From positions 186,001-250,000 of the forward strand of contig JAHRYN010000005.1 in NCBI GenBank assembly GCA_020621405.1: a stretch of DNA of 64,000 nt, given 5' to 3'. This stretch comes from Betaproteobacteria bacterium. Lineage in GTDB: Bacteria > Pseudomonadota > Gammaproteobacteria > Burkholderiales > Rhodocyclaceae. The notes below the pieces were generated by a model. The model saw only the letters and a program-made list of their open reading frames with translations, had not been told where the DNA came from and searched no databases. A program made the position numbers and the translations under genes. This document shows positions 42,221 to 51,500 of this stretch, piece after piece (position 1 is the first letter of the stretch; each line of letters opens with the position of its first letter).

Positions 42221-43003
42221 CTACTGAACCAGCGGCGAGTCGGCGCGGTCGAGGTCGATGCCGCTGATGGCAGCCTGTCCGCTGAGCAGGCTCAGGTACT
42301 GGCGCAGCGCGGTGACGAAGCTCTGCTGGCGCAGCGTGCCGGCGACAGCTCCGCGCACCGCGTCGAAGCTCTGGGTGACGCCGGCTTCCCGTTCCAGCAC
42401 TTCGACCACGTGCAGGCCGAAGCGGCTGTGCACCAGACGGGGCAGCACGCCGACCTCGGCGTGGCCGAACACTTCGCGCGCGAATTCCGGGGCGCAGTCG
42501 TCGCTTGTGAGCCAGCCGAGGTCACCGCCCTGCGCACCGCTCGGGCAGTTGGAATACTGACCTGCGGCATCGGAGAAGGCATCCTGCGCCGCGTCGTCGT
42601 GGCAGCGTACGTCCAGCAGTACGCCTTCGGCGCGCTTGCGCAGCGCCACCACGTCTACGCCCTGCGTGACCGCGAACAGGATGTGGCGCACGCGCACGCG
42701 CTCGCCGGTGCGCCAGATGGCCTCGTTTGCCGCGTAGTGGCGCCGGCATGCTTCGTCCGACGGTTCCGGTACCTGCACCGACTGTTCGATCAGCGTGTCG
42801 ATCGCGGCTGCGGCCGCCTCGCTGATGACGCCGTCGGTGGCCGGTTTGTCGTCGGCCGCCAGCAGTCCGGCCGCCTGGGCCGTCTGCCGCAGCAGTTCCG
42901 TGTAGGCGCGCTGCTGCAGCTCGTCCGGCGCGATGTCCTCGTCGCCGGTGTTGATCGCGACGCCGTTGATCCGTGCGATGCGGGTCAGTGTTTCGATGGT
43001 CAT
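42221..43003 (-). CDS. Parvulin-type peptidyl-prolyl isomerase of the nar operon
   Basis: 260 residues. The N-terminal helical part (1-100) is followed by the parvulin PPIase domain (VRVRHILFAVTQGVDVVALRKRAE, AGQYSNCPSGAQGGDLGWLTSDDCAPEFAREVFGHAEVGVLPRLVHSRFGLHVVEVLERE, residues ~105-215). No signal peptide is seen, so it is probably cytoplasmic, like NifM. It lies 10 bp after narI, and parvulins often follow narGHJI in beta- and gammaproteobacteria. It is likely to assist folding of NarG or NarH, which is inference. Confidence 0.88.
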   Translation of the reverse strand: MTIETLTRIARINGVAINTGDEDIAPDELQQRAYTELLRQTAQAAGLLAADDKPATDGVISEAAAAAIDTLIEQSVQVPEPSDEACRRHYAANEAIWRTGERVRVRHILFAVTQGVDVVALRKRAEGVLLDVRCHDDAAQDAFSDAAGQYSNCPSGAQGGDLGWLTSDDCAPEFAREVFGHAEVGVLPRLVHSRFGLHVVEVLEREAGVTQSFDAVRGAVAGTLRQQSFVTALRQYLSLLSGQAAISGIDLDRADSPLVQ

Positions 43004-43013
43004 GGTCGGGTCC

Positions 43014-43751
43014 TCAGACGCTGGCGTCGGGCTGACGCGGCTGGTTGTGGCCGGCCGGCAGGTTGAGCCGGCGTGCGCGCACCACCTGATAGGGGCGCAC
43101 GAGGTAGGCGACCGAGGCGAAGCCGCTCCAGACGTGGACCATGCGGGTGAAGGGGAACACCAGGAAGATGCTCATGCCGAGGAACATGTGGGTCTTGAAC
43201 ACCCAGCCTGCTTCGGCCAGCAGTTCCGGTGCGCCGGCACGGAAGGTGACGATGCGCTGCGCCCATTCGGCCAGCAGCATCATCATGCTGCCGTCGAGGT
43301 GCTGGGCCGACATCGGGATCGTGGCCAGACCGAGCAGCAGCTGCAGCCACAGCAGCACAGCGATCAGGATGTCGCTCGCCTTCGAGGTGGCGCGGATGCG
43401 CGGCTCGGTCAGACGGCGATGCAGCAGGATGGTCAGGCCGAGGAAGCCAAGCAGGCCGGCGGTGCCGCCCGACACCATGGCCATGACCTGCTTGGTACCG
43501 GCACTGATGAAGTGCTCATAGACGAAGTGCGGCGTCAGCATGCCGAAGAAATGGCCGAAGAACAGGAACAGCACGCCGATGTGGAACAGGTTGCTGCCCA
43601 GACGCAGCTGGCCGCGGCGCAGCAGCTGTGACGAGTCGCTTTTCCAGGTGTACTGGTCGCGGTCGAAGCGCAGCAGGCTGCCGATGAAGAACACCGCGAG
43701 GCAGATGTAGGGGTAGTAGCCGAACAGCAGATTGTCGAGCCAGTTGCTCAT
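43014..43751 (-). CDS. narI: Respiratory nitrate reductase gamma subunit NarI
   Basis: 245 residues, five transmembrane helices starting LLFGYYPYICLAVFFIGSLLRF. It carries haem-ligand histidines in FHIGVLFLFFGHFFG and in VFPFTRMVHVWSG, giving the diheme cytochrome b that takes electrons from quinol and passes them to NarH. It overlaps narJ by 4 bp (ATGA) and is followed by the parvulin gene. It anchors NarGH on the cytoplasmic face. Confidence 0.95.
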   Translation of the reverse strand: MSNWLDNLLFGYYPYICLAVFFIGSLLRFDRDQYTWKSDSSQLLRRGQLRLGSNLFHIGVLFLFFGHFFGMLTPHFVYEHFISAGTKQVMAMVSGGTAGLLGFLGLTILLHRRLTEPRIRATSKASDILIAVLLWLQLLLGLATIPMSAQHLDGSMMMLLAEWAQRIVTFRAGAPELLAEAGWVFKTHMFLGMSIFLVFPFTRMVHVWSGFASVAYLVRPYQVVRARRLNLPAGHNQPRQPDASV

Positions 43752-44449
43752 GGTTGCACTCCTTCAGTGGCGGAGGACTTGCGGACGAGATGTATCGGTT
43801 GCGGGGTGTCGGGTCTGGCCTGACCGCTGGTCGAGCAGCCGTCGAAGGCCAGCGGCTCGTCCCAGCTTGCGTCGAGCGGTTCGTCGGGCGCAATGGTCAC
43901 GGCCTGGGCCTTTTCGCCGGCCAGTTCGATCAGTGCCCCGAGCACGCTGGCATAGTGGCTTTCCCGCTGCAGCAGCGCCGAGAAGATGGCGTTGAAGATG
44001 TGCGCCATTTCGCCGAGCAGCGCACGGGCTTCCTTCGGCGGTTGCGTGGAGGCGAATTCCAGCACCGCCGGCAGGTAGTCAGGCAGTTCGTCCGGCGACA
44101 GGTACAGACCGGCCTTCTCATAGGTCTGTGCCAGATCGATCATGGCCGGACCACGGTCGCGCGAGTCGCCATGCACATGCTCGAACAGATGCAGCGAGGT
44201 GCGCCGGCCGCGGTCGAACAGCTCGACGTAGGCCGCTTCGGTATCGAGCGCGTCCCCGCCGGCGAGCGAGCCGATCAGCGCGTCAAGCTCGCTCAGGCGC
44301 GACGACGACAGCGCGTTTTCGGCGTGCAGCGCCGCGCGCAGTTCGGGCAGGTGCTGGCGCAGCGTGTCGTCCGGGTAGGACAGCAGGTGCGCGGCCACGC
44401 GCAGCGTGTGTGCGATGCGGGCGGTGGAGGTGTTGTTGAGAAAGCCCAT
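43748..44449 (-). CDS. narJ: Nitrate reductase assembly chaperone NarJ
   Basis: 233 residues from ATG 44449 (MGFLNNTST); the frame is open to 44554 but would overlap narH. All-helical chaperone pattern: LRVAAHLLSYPDDTLRQHLPELRAAL, YVELFDRGRRTSLHLFEHVHGDSRDRGPAMIDLAQTYEKAGL. The LFDRGR...HLFEHVHGDSRDRG segment is the NarJ/TorD signature. It helps insert molybdenum cofactor into NarG and dock NarGH to NarI. Confidence 0.95.
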   Translation of the reverse strand: MGFLNNTSTARIAHTLRVAAHLLSYPDDTLRQHLPELRAALHAENALSSSRLSELDALIGSLAGGDALDTEAAYVELFDRGRRTSLHLFEHVHGDSRDRGPAMIDLAQTYEKAGLYLSPDELPDYLPAVLEFASTQPPKEARALLGEMAHIFNAIFSALLQRESHYASVLGALIELAGEKAQAVTIAPDEPLDASWDEPLAFDGCSTSGQARPDTPQPIHLVRKSSATEGVQP

Positions 44450-44451
44450 GA

Positions 44452-45975
44452 TCAGACCACCGCCTTGATCGGAATGGTGCGACGTTTCGAACCGCCGAAC
44501 AGGCTGGTGTCGGAACTGCCTTCGGAACAGCCGTTGCCGAACGAGAAGCCGCAACCGCCGCGCACGTCGAACGCGTTTTCGGCGTATTCGCGGTGGGCGG
44601 TCGGAATGACGAAGCGGTCCTCGTAGTTGGCGATCGCCATCACGTGGTACATGTCCTCGACCTCGGCCTGGCTCAGGCCGACCTGCTTCAGCGCCGCCAG
44701 ATTGGTCTGGCCATCCACGTGCTTGCCGCGCTGGAAGGCGCGCATGGCCAGCATGCGCTCGAGCGCACGCACCACCGGCTGGGTGTCGCCGGCGGTCAGC
44801 AGGTTGGCGAGGTACTTGACCGGGATGCGCAGCTGGTTCACGTCCGGAATCTCACCGTTGATGCCGACCTGGCCGGCGTTGGCGGCGGCGGTGATCGGCG
44901 ACAGCGGCGGCACGTACCAGACCATCGGCAGCGTGCGGTATTCCGGATGCAGCGGCAGCGCCACCTTCCATTCGACTGCCATCTTGTACACCGGGCTGCG
45001 GCGCGCCGATTCCATCCAGGCATCCGGTATGCCGTCGGCCCGCGCCTGTTCGATCACCTTGGGATCGTTCGGGTCGAGGAAGATGTCGAGCTGCGCCTGA
45101 TACAGGTCGCGGTCGTGTTCAACCGACGCGGCTTCCTTGATGCGGTCGGCGTCATACAGCAGCACGCCGAGGTAGCGGATGCGGCCGACGCAGGTTTCCG
45201 AACACACGGTCGGCTGGCCGGCTTCGATGCGCGGGTAGCAGAAGATGCACTTCTCGGCCTTGCCGCTCTTCCAGTTGTAGTAGATCTTCTTGTACGGGCA
45301 GCCGCTGACGCACATGCGCCAGCCGCGGCACTTGTCCTGGTCGATCAGCACGATGCCGTCCTCTTCGCGCTTGTAGATCGAACCGGACGGGCAGGAGGCG
45401 ACGCAGGCCGGATTCAGGCAGTGCTCGCACAGCCGCGGCAGGTACATCATGAAGGTGTTCTCGAACTGGCCGTAGATGTCCTTCTGCACCTCGTCGAAGT
45501 TCTTGTCCTTCGAACGCTTGCTGAATTCACCGCCGAGAATTTCTTCCCAGTTCGGGCCCCACTCGATCTTTTCCATCCGCTTGCCGGTGATCAGGCTGCG
45601 CGGCCGTGCCGTCGGCGCAGCCTTCATTTCCGGTGCCGACTGCAGGTGGTCGTAGTCGAAGGTGAAGGGTTCGTAGTAGTCGTCGATCTCCGGCAGATGC
45701 GGGTTGGCGAAGATCTTCATCAAAAGCTGCCACTTGCCGCCCTGGCGCGGCGCGATCGAGCCGTCGGACTTGCGGACCCAGCCGCCCTGCCACTTGTCCT
45801 GGTTTTCCCATTCCTTCGGGTAGCCGATGCCGGGCTTGGTTTCGACGTTGTTGAACCACGCGTATTCCATGCCGGGGCGGCTGGTCCACACGTTCTTGCA
45901 GGTGACCGAACAGGTGTGGCAACCGATGCACTTGTCGAGGTTGAGCACCATGCCGATCTGAGCGCGTATTTTCAT
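44452..45975 (-). CDS. narH: Respiratory nitrate reductase beta subunit NarH
   Basis: 507 residues. Four Fe-S cluster motifs are clear: CIGCHTCSVTCKNVW (from residue ~16), CEHCLNPACVASCPSG, CRGWRMCVSGCPYKK with Trp replacing a cysteine as in the 3Fe-4S cluster, and CIFCYPRIEAGQPTVCSETC. It relays electrons from NarI to NarG. The C-terminal part carries another Cys-rich tail (VRGGCGFSFGNGCSEGSSD), which varies between species. The start is 11 bp after narG and the stop 2 bp before narJ. Confidence 0.96.
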   Translation of the reverse strand: MKIRAQIGMVLNLDKCIGCHTCSVTCKNVWTSRPGMEYAWFNNVETKPGIGYPKEWENQDKWQGGWVRKSDGSIAPRQGGKWQLLMKIFANPHLPEIDDYYEPFTFDYDHLQSAPEMKAAPTARPRSLITGKRMEKIEWGPNWEEILGGEFSKRSKDKNFDEVQKDIYGQFENTFMMYLPRLCEHCLNPACVASCPSGSIYKREEDGIVLIDQDKCRGWRMCVSGCPYKKIYYNWKSGKAEKCIFCYPRIEAGQPTVCSETCVGRIRYLGVLLYDADRIKEAASVEHDRDLYQAQLDIFLDPNDPKVIEQARADGIPDAWMESARRSPVYKMAVEWKVALPLHPEYRTLPMVWYVPPLSPITAAANAGQVGINGEIPDVNQLRIPVKYLANLLTAGDTQPVVRALERMLAMRAFQRGKHVDGQTNLAALKQVGLSQAEVEDMYHVMAIANYEDRFVIPTAHREYAENAFDVRGGCGFSFGNGCSEGSSDTSLFGGSKRRTIPIKAVV

Positions 45976-45986
45976 GATCAGTATCC

Positions 45987-48900
45987 TCAGGCGTGTGTCG
46001 TGTCAGCGGTCGCGGCTTCGTTGTCGAGCCAGTCGATGCGCTTCATCTTGCGCACCACCACGAATTCGTCGCGGTTGGTGCCGATGGTTCCGTAGTAGTT
46101 GAAGCCGTAGCTGAACTGCGCATAGCCGCCGATCATGTGCGTGGGCTTGAGCACGATGCGGGTGACCGAGTTGTGGATGCCGCCGCGTGCGCCGGTGATT
46201 TCCGACCCCGGCGTATTCACGATCTTTTCCTGCGCGTGGTACATCAGCACCATGCCCGGATTGACCCGCTGGCTGACCACGGCACGTGCCGCGATCGCGC
46301 CATTGACGTTGAACAGTTCGATCCAGTCGTTATCGACGATGCCGGCGCGCTTCGCGTCGTCCTCGCTCATCCACACGCAGGGGCCGCCGCGACTCAGCGT
46401 GAGCATCAGCAGGTTGTCGGTGTAGGTCGAGTGGATGCCCCACTTCTGGTGCGGCGTGATGAAGTTGAGCGCGATCTCCGGATTGCCGTTCGGCTTGATG
46501 TTGTGGATGCCGGCGGTGGTCTTGAGGTCGACCGGCGGACGGTAGCTGGTGAAGCCTTCGCCGAAGGCGATCATCCACGGGTGGTCCATGTAGAACTGCT
46601 GGCGGCCGGTCAGCGTGCGCCACGGGATGTACTCGTGCACATTGGTGTAGCCGGCGTTGTACGACACGGTCTCGGATTCGATGCCGCTCCAGGTCGGGCT
46701 GGAAATGATCTTGCGCGGCTGTGCCTGGATGTCGCGGAAGCGGATCTTCTCGTCCTCGCGGTACAGCGCCAGATGCTCGTGCTCGCGGCCGGTCTGCTTG
46801 CCCAGCGCCTGCCAGGCCTTTACCGCGACGTGGCCGTTGGTTTCCGGTGCGAGCTGCAGCACGACTTCGGCTGCGTCGATGTCCGTTTCGATCTTCGGCA
46901 TGCCGCAGGTCACGCCTTCGGCGGTCACCAGACCGTTGAGTTCGCCCAGCTGCTTCACTTCGGTCTGCGTGTTCCAGGCGATGCCCTTGCCACCATTGCC
47001 GACCTTGTTCATCAGCGGACCGAGCGCGGTGAAACGCTTGTAGACGTTCGGGTAGTCGCGTTCGACCACCGCCATGCTCGGCGCGGTCTTGCCGGGAATC
47101 AGATCGCACTCGCCGCGCTGCCAGTCCTGCACGTCGAAGGGCTGCGCCAGTTCCGACGGGCTGTCGTGCATCAGCGGCGACAGCACCAGTTCGCGCTCGA
47201 CGCCGAGATGGCCGACGCAGACCTCGCTGAACTTGCGCGCGAAGCCCTTGTAGATTTCCCAGTCGCTGCGCGCCTGCCAGGCCGGGTCCACCGCGGTCGA
47301 CAGCGGGTGGATGAAGGGATGCATGTCGCTGGTGTTGAGGTCGTTCTTCTCGTACCAGGTCGCGGTCGGCAGCACGATGTCGGAATACAGGCAGGTGGTG
47401 CTCATGCGGAAGTCGAGCGTGACCAGCAGGTCGAGCTTGCCTTCGGGCGCCTTGTCATGCCAGACGACTTCGGTCGGCTTGGCCTCTTCGGCACCCAGAT
47501 CCTTGCCCTGCACGCCGTTGCTGGTGCCCAGCAGATGCTTGAGGAAGTACTCGTGACCCTTGCCCGACGAACCGAGGATGTTGGAGCGCCAGACGAACAT
47601 GTTGCGCGGCCAGTTGTCCGGGTGATCGGGGTCGGTGCAGCTCATCTTCAGCGTGCCGTCCTTCAGGCCCCTGACAGCATAGTCCTTGGGTTCGACACCG
47701 GCCGCCGTGGCGTCGCGCACCACCTGCAGCGGGTTCGTCTGCAGTTGCGGCGCGGACGGCAGCCAGCCCATGCGTTCGGCGCGCACGTTGTAGTCGATCA
47801 TGCTGCCGCCGTACATCGTCTTGTCGGCCAGCGGCGAGATCACCTCTTCCATGCCCAGCTTCTCGTAGCGCCACTGGTCGGTGTGCGCGTAGAAGAAACT
47901 GGTGCTGTTCATCTGCCGCGGCGGACGGATCCAGTCCAGCGCGAAGGCGAGCGCGGTCCAGCCGGTCTGCGGACGCAGCTTTTCCTGGCCCACGTAGTGC
48001 GCCCAGCCGCCGCCGCTCTGACCGATGCAGCCGCACATCATCAGCACGTTGATGACGCCGCGGTAGTTCATGTCGCAGTGGTACCAGTGATTCATCGCGG
48101 CGCCGATGATGACCATCGACTTGCCGTGGGTCTTGTGCGCGTTCTCGGCGAACTGGCGGGCCACCGTGATCAGCTGCGTGCGCGGTGTGCCGGTGATGCT
48201 TTCCTGCCAGGCCGGCGTATAGGGCGTGTCGTCGTCGAAATCCTTTGCCGCCAGTTCGCCGGGCAGGCCGCGCGCCACGCCGTAGTTGGCGACCTGCAGG
48301 TCGAATACCGTGGCGACCAGCGCGTCGCGTTTCTCGCCGGCCTTGCCGAGCGAAATGCGCTGGACCGGAACGGTACGCACCAGCACATCGGTCTGCTTGT
48401 TGTTCGGGAAATGCTCGCTGTCGATGCCGCCAAAGTAGGGGAAGCCTACCCTGGCGGTTTCGCTGCTCGGTGCTTCGCCCTCGAGTACCGACAGCTTCAG
48501 TTTCACGTCGGTGCCATGGCGGGCTTCCTTGGCGTCGAGGTTCCACTGGCCTTCGTCGGCGCGTCCGTCCGGGCCCCAGCGGAAACCGATGGCGCCGTTC
48601 GGCAGCACGACCTTGCCGGTGCTGTCGAAGGCGACCGTCTTCCACTCGGGGTTGTTGGCCTGACCGAGCTTGCCGTTGAAGTCCGATGCACGCACGTAGC
48701 GGTCCGGCACCATCACGACTTCACCGCTCGGCAGCGTGTGCTCCTTGAGCATCACCAGCATCGGCATGTCGGTGTAACGGCGCACGTAGTCGTCGAAGTA
48801 GGCGCTGCGTTCGCCGCTGTCCGGGAAGTAGAACTCCTTCAGGATGACGTGGCCCATGGCCATGGCCACCGCGGCGTCCGTTCCCTGCTTGGGCTTCATC

Positions 48901-49781
48901 CAGATGTCGGCCAGCTTGGCGACTTCGGAATAGTCAGGCGTGACAGCCACCGTCTTCGCGCCCTTGTAGCGCACCTCGGTGAAGAAGTGCGCGTCAGGCG
49001 TGCGCGTCTGCGGCACGTTCGAGCCCCAGGCGATGATGTAGGTCGAGTTGTACCAGTCGGCCGATTCCGGCACGTCGGTCTGCTCGCCCCAGATCTGCGG
49101 GCTGGACGGCGGCAGGTCGCAGTACCAGTCATAGAAGCTCATGCAGACGCCGCCGATCAGGCTCAGGTAGCGGCTGCCCGCGGCGTAGCTGATCATCGAC
49201 ATCGCCGGGATGGGCGAGAAGCCGATGATGCGGTCCGGTCCGTGCTTCTTGATGGTGTAAACGTTGGCCGCGGCAACCAGCTCGTTCACCTCGTCCCAAC
49301 TCGAGCGGACGAAGCCGCCGAGGCCGCGCACCTGCTGGTAATCGCGCCGCTTGGCGTCGTTCTCGACGATCGACGCCCAGGCTTCCACCGGGCTGTGCGT
49401 GAGACGCGCCTCGCGCCAGCTCTTGAGCAGGCGGCCACGCACCATCGGGTATTTCACGCGGTTGGCGCTGTACAGGTACCAGCTGTAGCTGGCGCCGCGG
49501 GCGCAGCCGCGCGGCTCGTGGTTGGGCATGTCCCAGCGCGTGCGCGGGTAGTCGGTCTGCTGGGTTTCCCAGGTGACGATGCCGCCCTTGACGTAGATCT
49601 TCCAGGAACAGGAACCGGTGCAGTTCACACCGTGCGTCGAGCGCACGATCTTGTCGTGCGCCCAGCGGTCGCGGTAGGCGTCTTCCCAGCTGCGATCCTC
49701 GCCGGTGGCGACGCCGTGGTCACCGGCGAAGTTTTCCTTCGGGTTCGAGAAATGGCTCAGTCGGTCGAGAAAATGGCTCAT
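45987..49781 (-). CDS. narG: Respiratory nitrate reductase alpha subunit NarG
   Basis: 1264 residues, standard length. The N-terminal region has the FS0 cluster site HGVNCTGSCSWKIYV with a His ligand, then RGCARGASYSWYLYSANRVKYP. The molybdenum region PPSSPQIWGEQTDVPESADWYNSTYIIAWGSN carries the expected Asp ligand. The C-terminal region has the MoCo-binding motifs (RGGPCVWMSEDDAKRAGI, DWIELFNVNGAIAARAVVSQRVNPGMV). It reduces nitrate to nitrite on the cytoplasmic side using bis-MGD. ATG follows GGAGAACGCAC. First of narGHJI, 36 bp after narK2. Confidence 0.97.
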   Translation of the reverse strand: MSHFLDRLSHFSNPKENFAGDHGVATGEDRSWEDAYRDRWAHDKIVRSTHGVNCTGSCSWKIYVKGGIVTWETQQTDYPRTRWDMPNHEPRGCARGASYSWYLYSANRVKYPMVRGRLLKSWREARLTHSPVEAWASIVENDAKRRDYQQVRGLGGFVRSSWDEVNELVAAANVYTIKKHGPDRIIGFSPIPAMSMISYAAGSRYLSLIGGVCMSFYDWYCDLPPSSPQIWGEQTDVPESADWYNSTYIIAWGSNVPQTRTPDAHFFTEVRYKGAKTVAVTPDYSEVAKLADIWMKPKQGTDAAVAMAMGHVILKEFYFPDSGERSAYFDDYVRRYTDMPMLVMLKEHTLPSGEVVMVPDRYVRASDFNGKLGQANNPEWKTVAFDSTGKVVLPNGAIGFRWGPDGRADEGQWNLDAKEARHGTDVKLKLSVLEGEAPSSETARVGFPYFGGIDSEHFPNNKQTDVLVRTVPVQRISLGKAGEKRDALVATVFDLQVANYGVARGLPGELAAKDFDDDTPYTPAWQESITGTPRTQLITVARQFAENAHKTHGKSMVIIGAAMNHWYHCDMNYRGVINVLMMCGCIGQSGGGWAHYVGQEKLRPQTGWTALAFALDWIRPPRQMNSTSFFYAHTDQWRYEKLGMEEVISPLADKTMYGGSMIDYNVRAERMGWLPSAPQLQTNPLQVVRDATAAGVEPKDYAVRGLKDGTLKMSCTDPDHPDNWPRNMFVWRSNILGSSGKGHEYFLKHLLGTSNGVQGKDLGAEEAKPTEVVWHDKAPEGKLDLLVTLDFRMSTTCLYSDIVLPTATWYEKNDLNTSDMHPFIHPLSTAVDPAWQARSDWEIYKGFARKFSEVCVGHLGVERELVLSPLMHDSPSELAQPFDVQDWQRGECDLIPGKTAPSMAVVERDYPNVYKRFTALGPLMNKVGNGGKGIAWNTQTEVKQLGELNGLVTAEGVTCGMPKIETDIDAAEVVLQLAPETNGHVAVKAWQALGKQTGREHEHLALYREDEKIRFRDIQAQPRKIISSPTWSGIESETVSYNAGYTNVHEYIPWRTLTGRQQFYMDHPWMIAFGEGFTSYRPPVDLKTTAGIHNIKPNGNPEIALNFITPHQKWGIHSTYTDNLLMLTLSRGGPCVWMSEDDAKRAGIVDNDWIELFNVNGAIAARAVVSQRVNPGMVLMYHAQEKIVNTPGSEITGARGGIHNSVTRIVLKPTHMIGGYAQFSYGFNYYGTIGTNRDEFVVVRKMKRIDWLDNEAATADTTHA

Positions 49782-49817
49782 GTGCGTTCTCCGTGAAGCG
49801 TTCGGATGAGGTGCTGA

Positions 49818-51473
49818 TCAGGGGTTCTTCACGTACGCGTTGGCGCGCAGGTAGAACCACCAGTTGAGTACGAGGCAGACCGCGTAGAACACGGCGAAGC
49901 CGTACATCGCGATCTGCGGTGTGCCGGCCTTGATCTGTTCGCCGATCACCACCGGAGCGATGAAGGCGCCGTAGGCGGCGATGGCGGAGGTCCAGCCCAG
50001 TACCGGGCCGGCCTGCTGACGGTCGAAGATGACGCCGATGGTGCGGAAGGTGGAGCCGTTGCCGATGCCGCTCGCGGCGAACAGCACGACGAACAGGCTG
50101 AGGAAGGCCGGGAAATACTGCTCGGGGGTTGCCGAAGCGTAGGCCTGCATCATTACGTAGCCCACGGCGACCGAGGCGACCACCATCACCGCCGAAATGA
50201 TCTGGGTGACGATGGAGCCGCCCACCTTGTCGGAGATCCAGCCACCGATCGGGCGCACTGCGGCGCCGACGAAGGGGCCGATCCAGGCATAGGCGAGGAT
50301 GGTTGGTGCGTTCGGGTTGTTCAGCGTGTGCTGCATGACACCGGCCGCATCGGGCACGTGGCTGACGCCGAAGATGACCTTCATCGACAGCGGCAGCGCC
50401 ATCGAGAAGCCGATGAAGGAACCGAAGGTCACGATGTACAGCGCGGTCATCGACCAGGTGTGCTTGTTGCCGAAGATGGCGAACTGCTTGGCCACGTTCT
50501 CCTTCATCGAACCGAATGCCGCGATCCGCATCATCAGCAGTGCGCTGATGATGTCGAGCGGAATGGCGACCCACATGTTGAGGATGCCCAGACCGGTCGG
50601 GGCCGGCAGGTACAGGTAGAGCATGAAGATCGCCGGCAGGAAGGCGAGCGTATACAGATAGGTGATCTTGGCGAACGCGGCGATCGGCGAGCCGGCGTCA
50701 GGCGACACCGTCTTCAGGTTGTTCATGCCGAACCAGCACAGGATGGACAGCGGTACCAGAGACAGCACCCAGGCGAAACCGGCGTTCTGGATCCAGGTCG
50801 GCGTGCCGGCCGCGATCTTGCCGAAGATCCATCCGCTGTCCTTCACCAGCGTCATCGGTTCGCCACCGACAGCGCCGAACAGGCCCACCGTCATCACCAG
50901 CGGAATGACGACCTGCATCGTCGTCACGCCGAAGTTGCCGAGTCCGGCGTTCAGGCCGAGCGCCGTGCCCTGCAGTCGCTTGGGAAAGAAGGTGCTGATG
51001 TTGGACATCGAGCTGGCGAAGTTGCCGCCGCCCACGCCCGACCACAGCGCCATCAGCTGAAAGGCCCACAGCGGCCACTCCTTGTGCTGCAGGGCAATGC
51101 CGGTGCCGATGGCGGGGGCCAGCAGCATCGCGGTGGTCAGGAAGATGGTGTTGCGTCCGCCGGCCAGGCGGATCAGGAACGATGCCGGGATGCGCATCGT
51201 CGCGCCGGCGATGCCCGCGATGGCCGTCAGCGTGAACAGCTGGGGCTGGGTGAACGGGAAGCCCAGATTGAGCATCTGCACGGTGATGATGCCCCACATG
51301 CCCCACACGGCGAAGCCGCACAGCAGGGCGGGCACCGAGATCCACAGATTGCGGTAGGCGATCTTGCTGCCGGTGGACGCCCAGAACTGTTCGTCCTCGG
51401 GCCGCCAGTCGGCGACGTCGGCGCCGCTGCTGGCGGCGGCCGGCTTGTTGTCGGCCTGGGTACTTGCGCTCAT
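49818..51473 (-). CDS. narK2: NarK2-type nitrate/nitrite transporter
   Basis: 551 residues, MFS fold with 12 or more helices and a long extension relative to NarK1. NarK/NarU-type substrate arginines are visible in ATMRIPASFLIRL (helix 2) and GPFVGAAVRPIGGWISDK (helix 8), with glycine-rich nitrate-signature stretches GVGGGNFASSMSNISTFFPKRLQGTALGLNAGLGNFGV and ASGIGNGSTFRTIGVIF. It is likely the nitrate/nitrite antiporter of the NarK1-NarK2 pair. ATG follows AGAGGATCATC. The gene lies 27 bp after narK1 and 36 bp before narG. Confidence 0.92.
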   Translation of the reverse strand: MSASTQADNKPAAASSGADVADWRPEDEQFWASTGSKIAYRNLWISVPALLCGFAVWGMWGIITVQMLNLGFPFTQPQLFTLTAIAGIAGATMRIPASFLIRLAGGRNTIFLTTAMLLAPAIGTGIALQHKEWPLWAFQLMALWSGVGGGNFASSMSNISTFFPKRLQGTALGLNAGLGNFGVTTMQVVIPLVMTVGLFGAVGGEPMTLVKDSGWIFGKIAAGTPTWIQNAGFAWVLSLVPLSILCWFGMNNLKTVSPDAGSPIAAFAKITYLYTLAFLPAIFMLYLYLPAPTGLGILNMWVAIPLDIISALLMMRIAAFGSMKENVAKQFAIFGNKHTWSMTALYIVTFGSFIGFSMALPLSMKVIFGVSHVPDAAGVMQHTLNNPNAPTILAYAWIGPFVGAAVRPIGGWISDKVGGSIVTQIISAVMVVASVAVGYVMMQAYASATPEQYFPAFLSLFVVLFAASGIGNGSTFRTIGVIFDRQQAGPVLGWTSAIAAYGAFIAPVVIGEQIKAGTPQIAMYGFAVFYAVCLVLNWWFYLRANAYVKNP

Positions 51474-51500
51474 GATGATCCTCTCGTCTGAAATGGGGTA

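Noticed and set aside
45993-49796. A 1267-codon open frame on the plus strand opposite the whole of narG
   Set aside because: Antisense of a GC3-rich gene lacks stops by codon bias; the protein is His/Arg/Ala/Val-biased with no domain and narG is unambiguous on the other strand.
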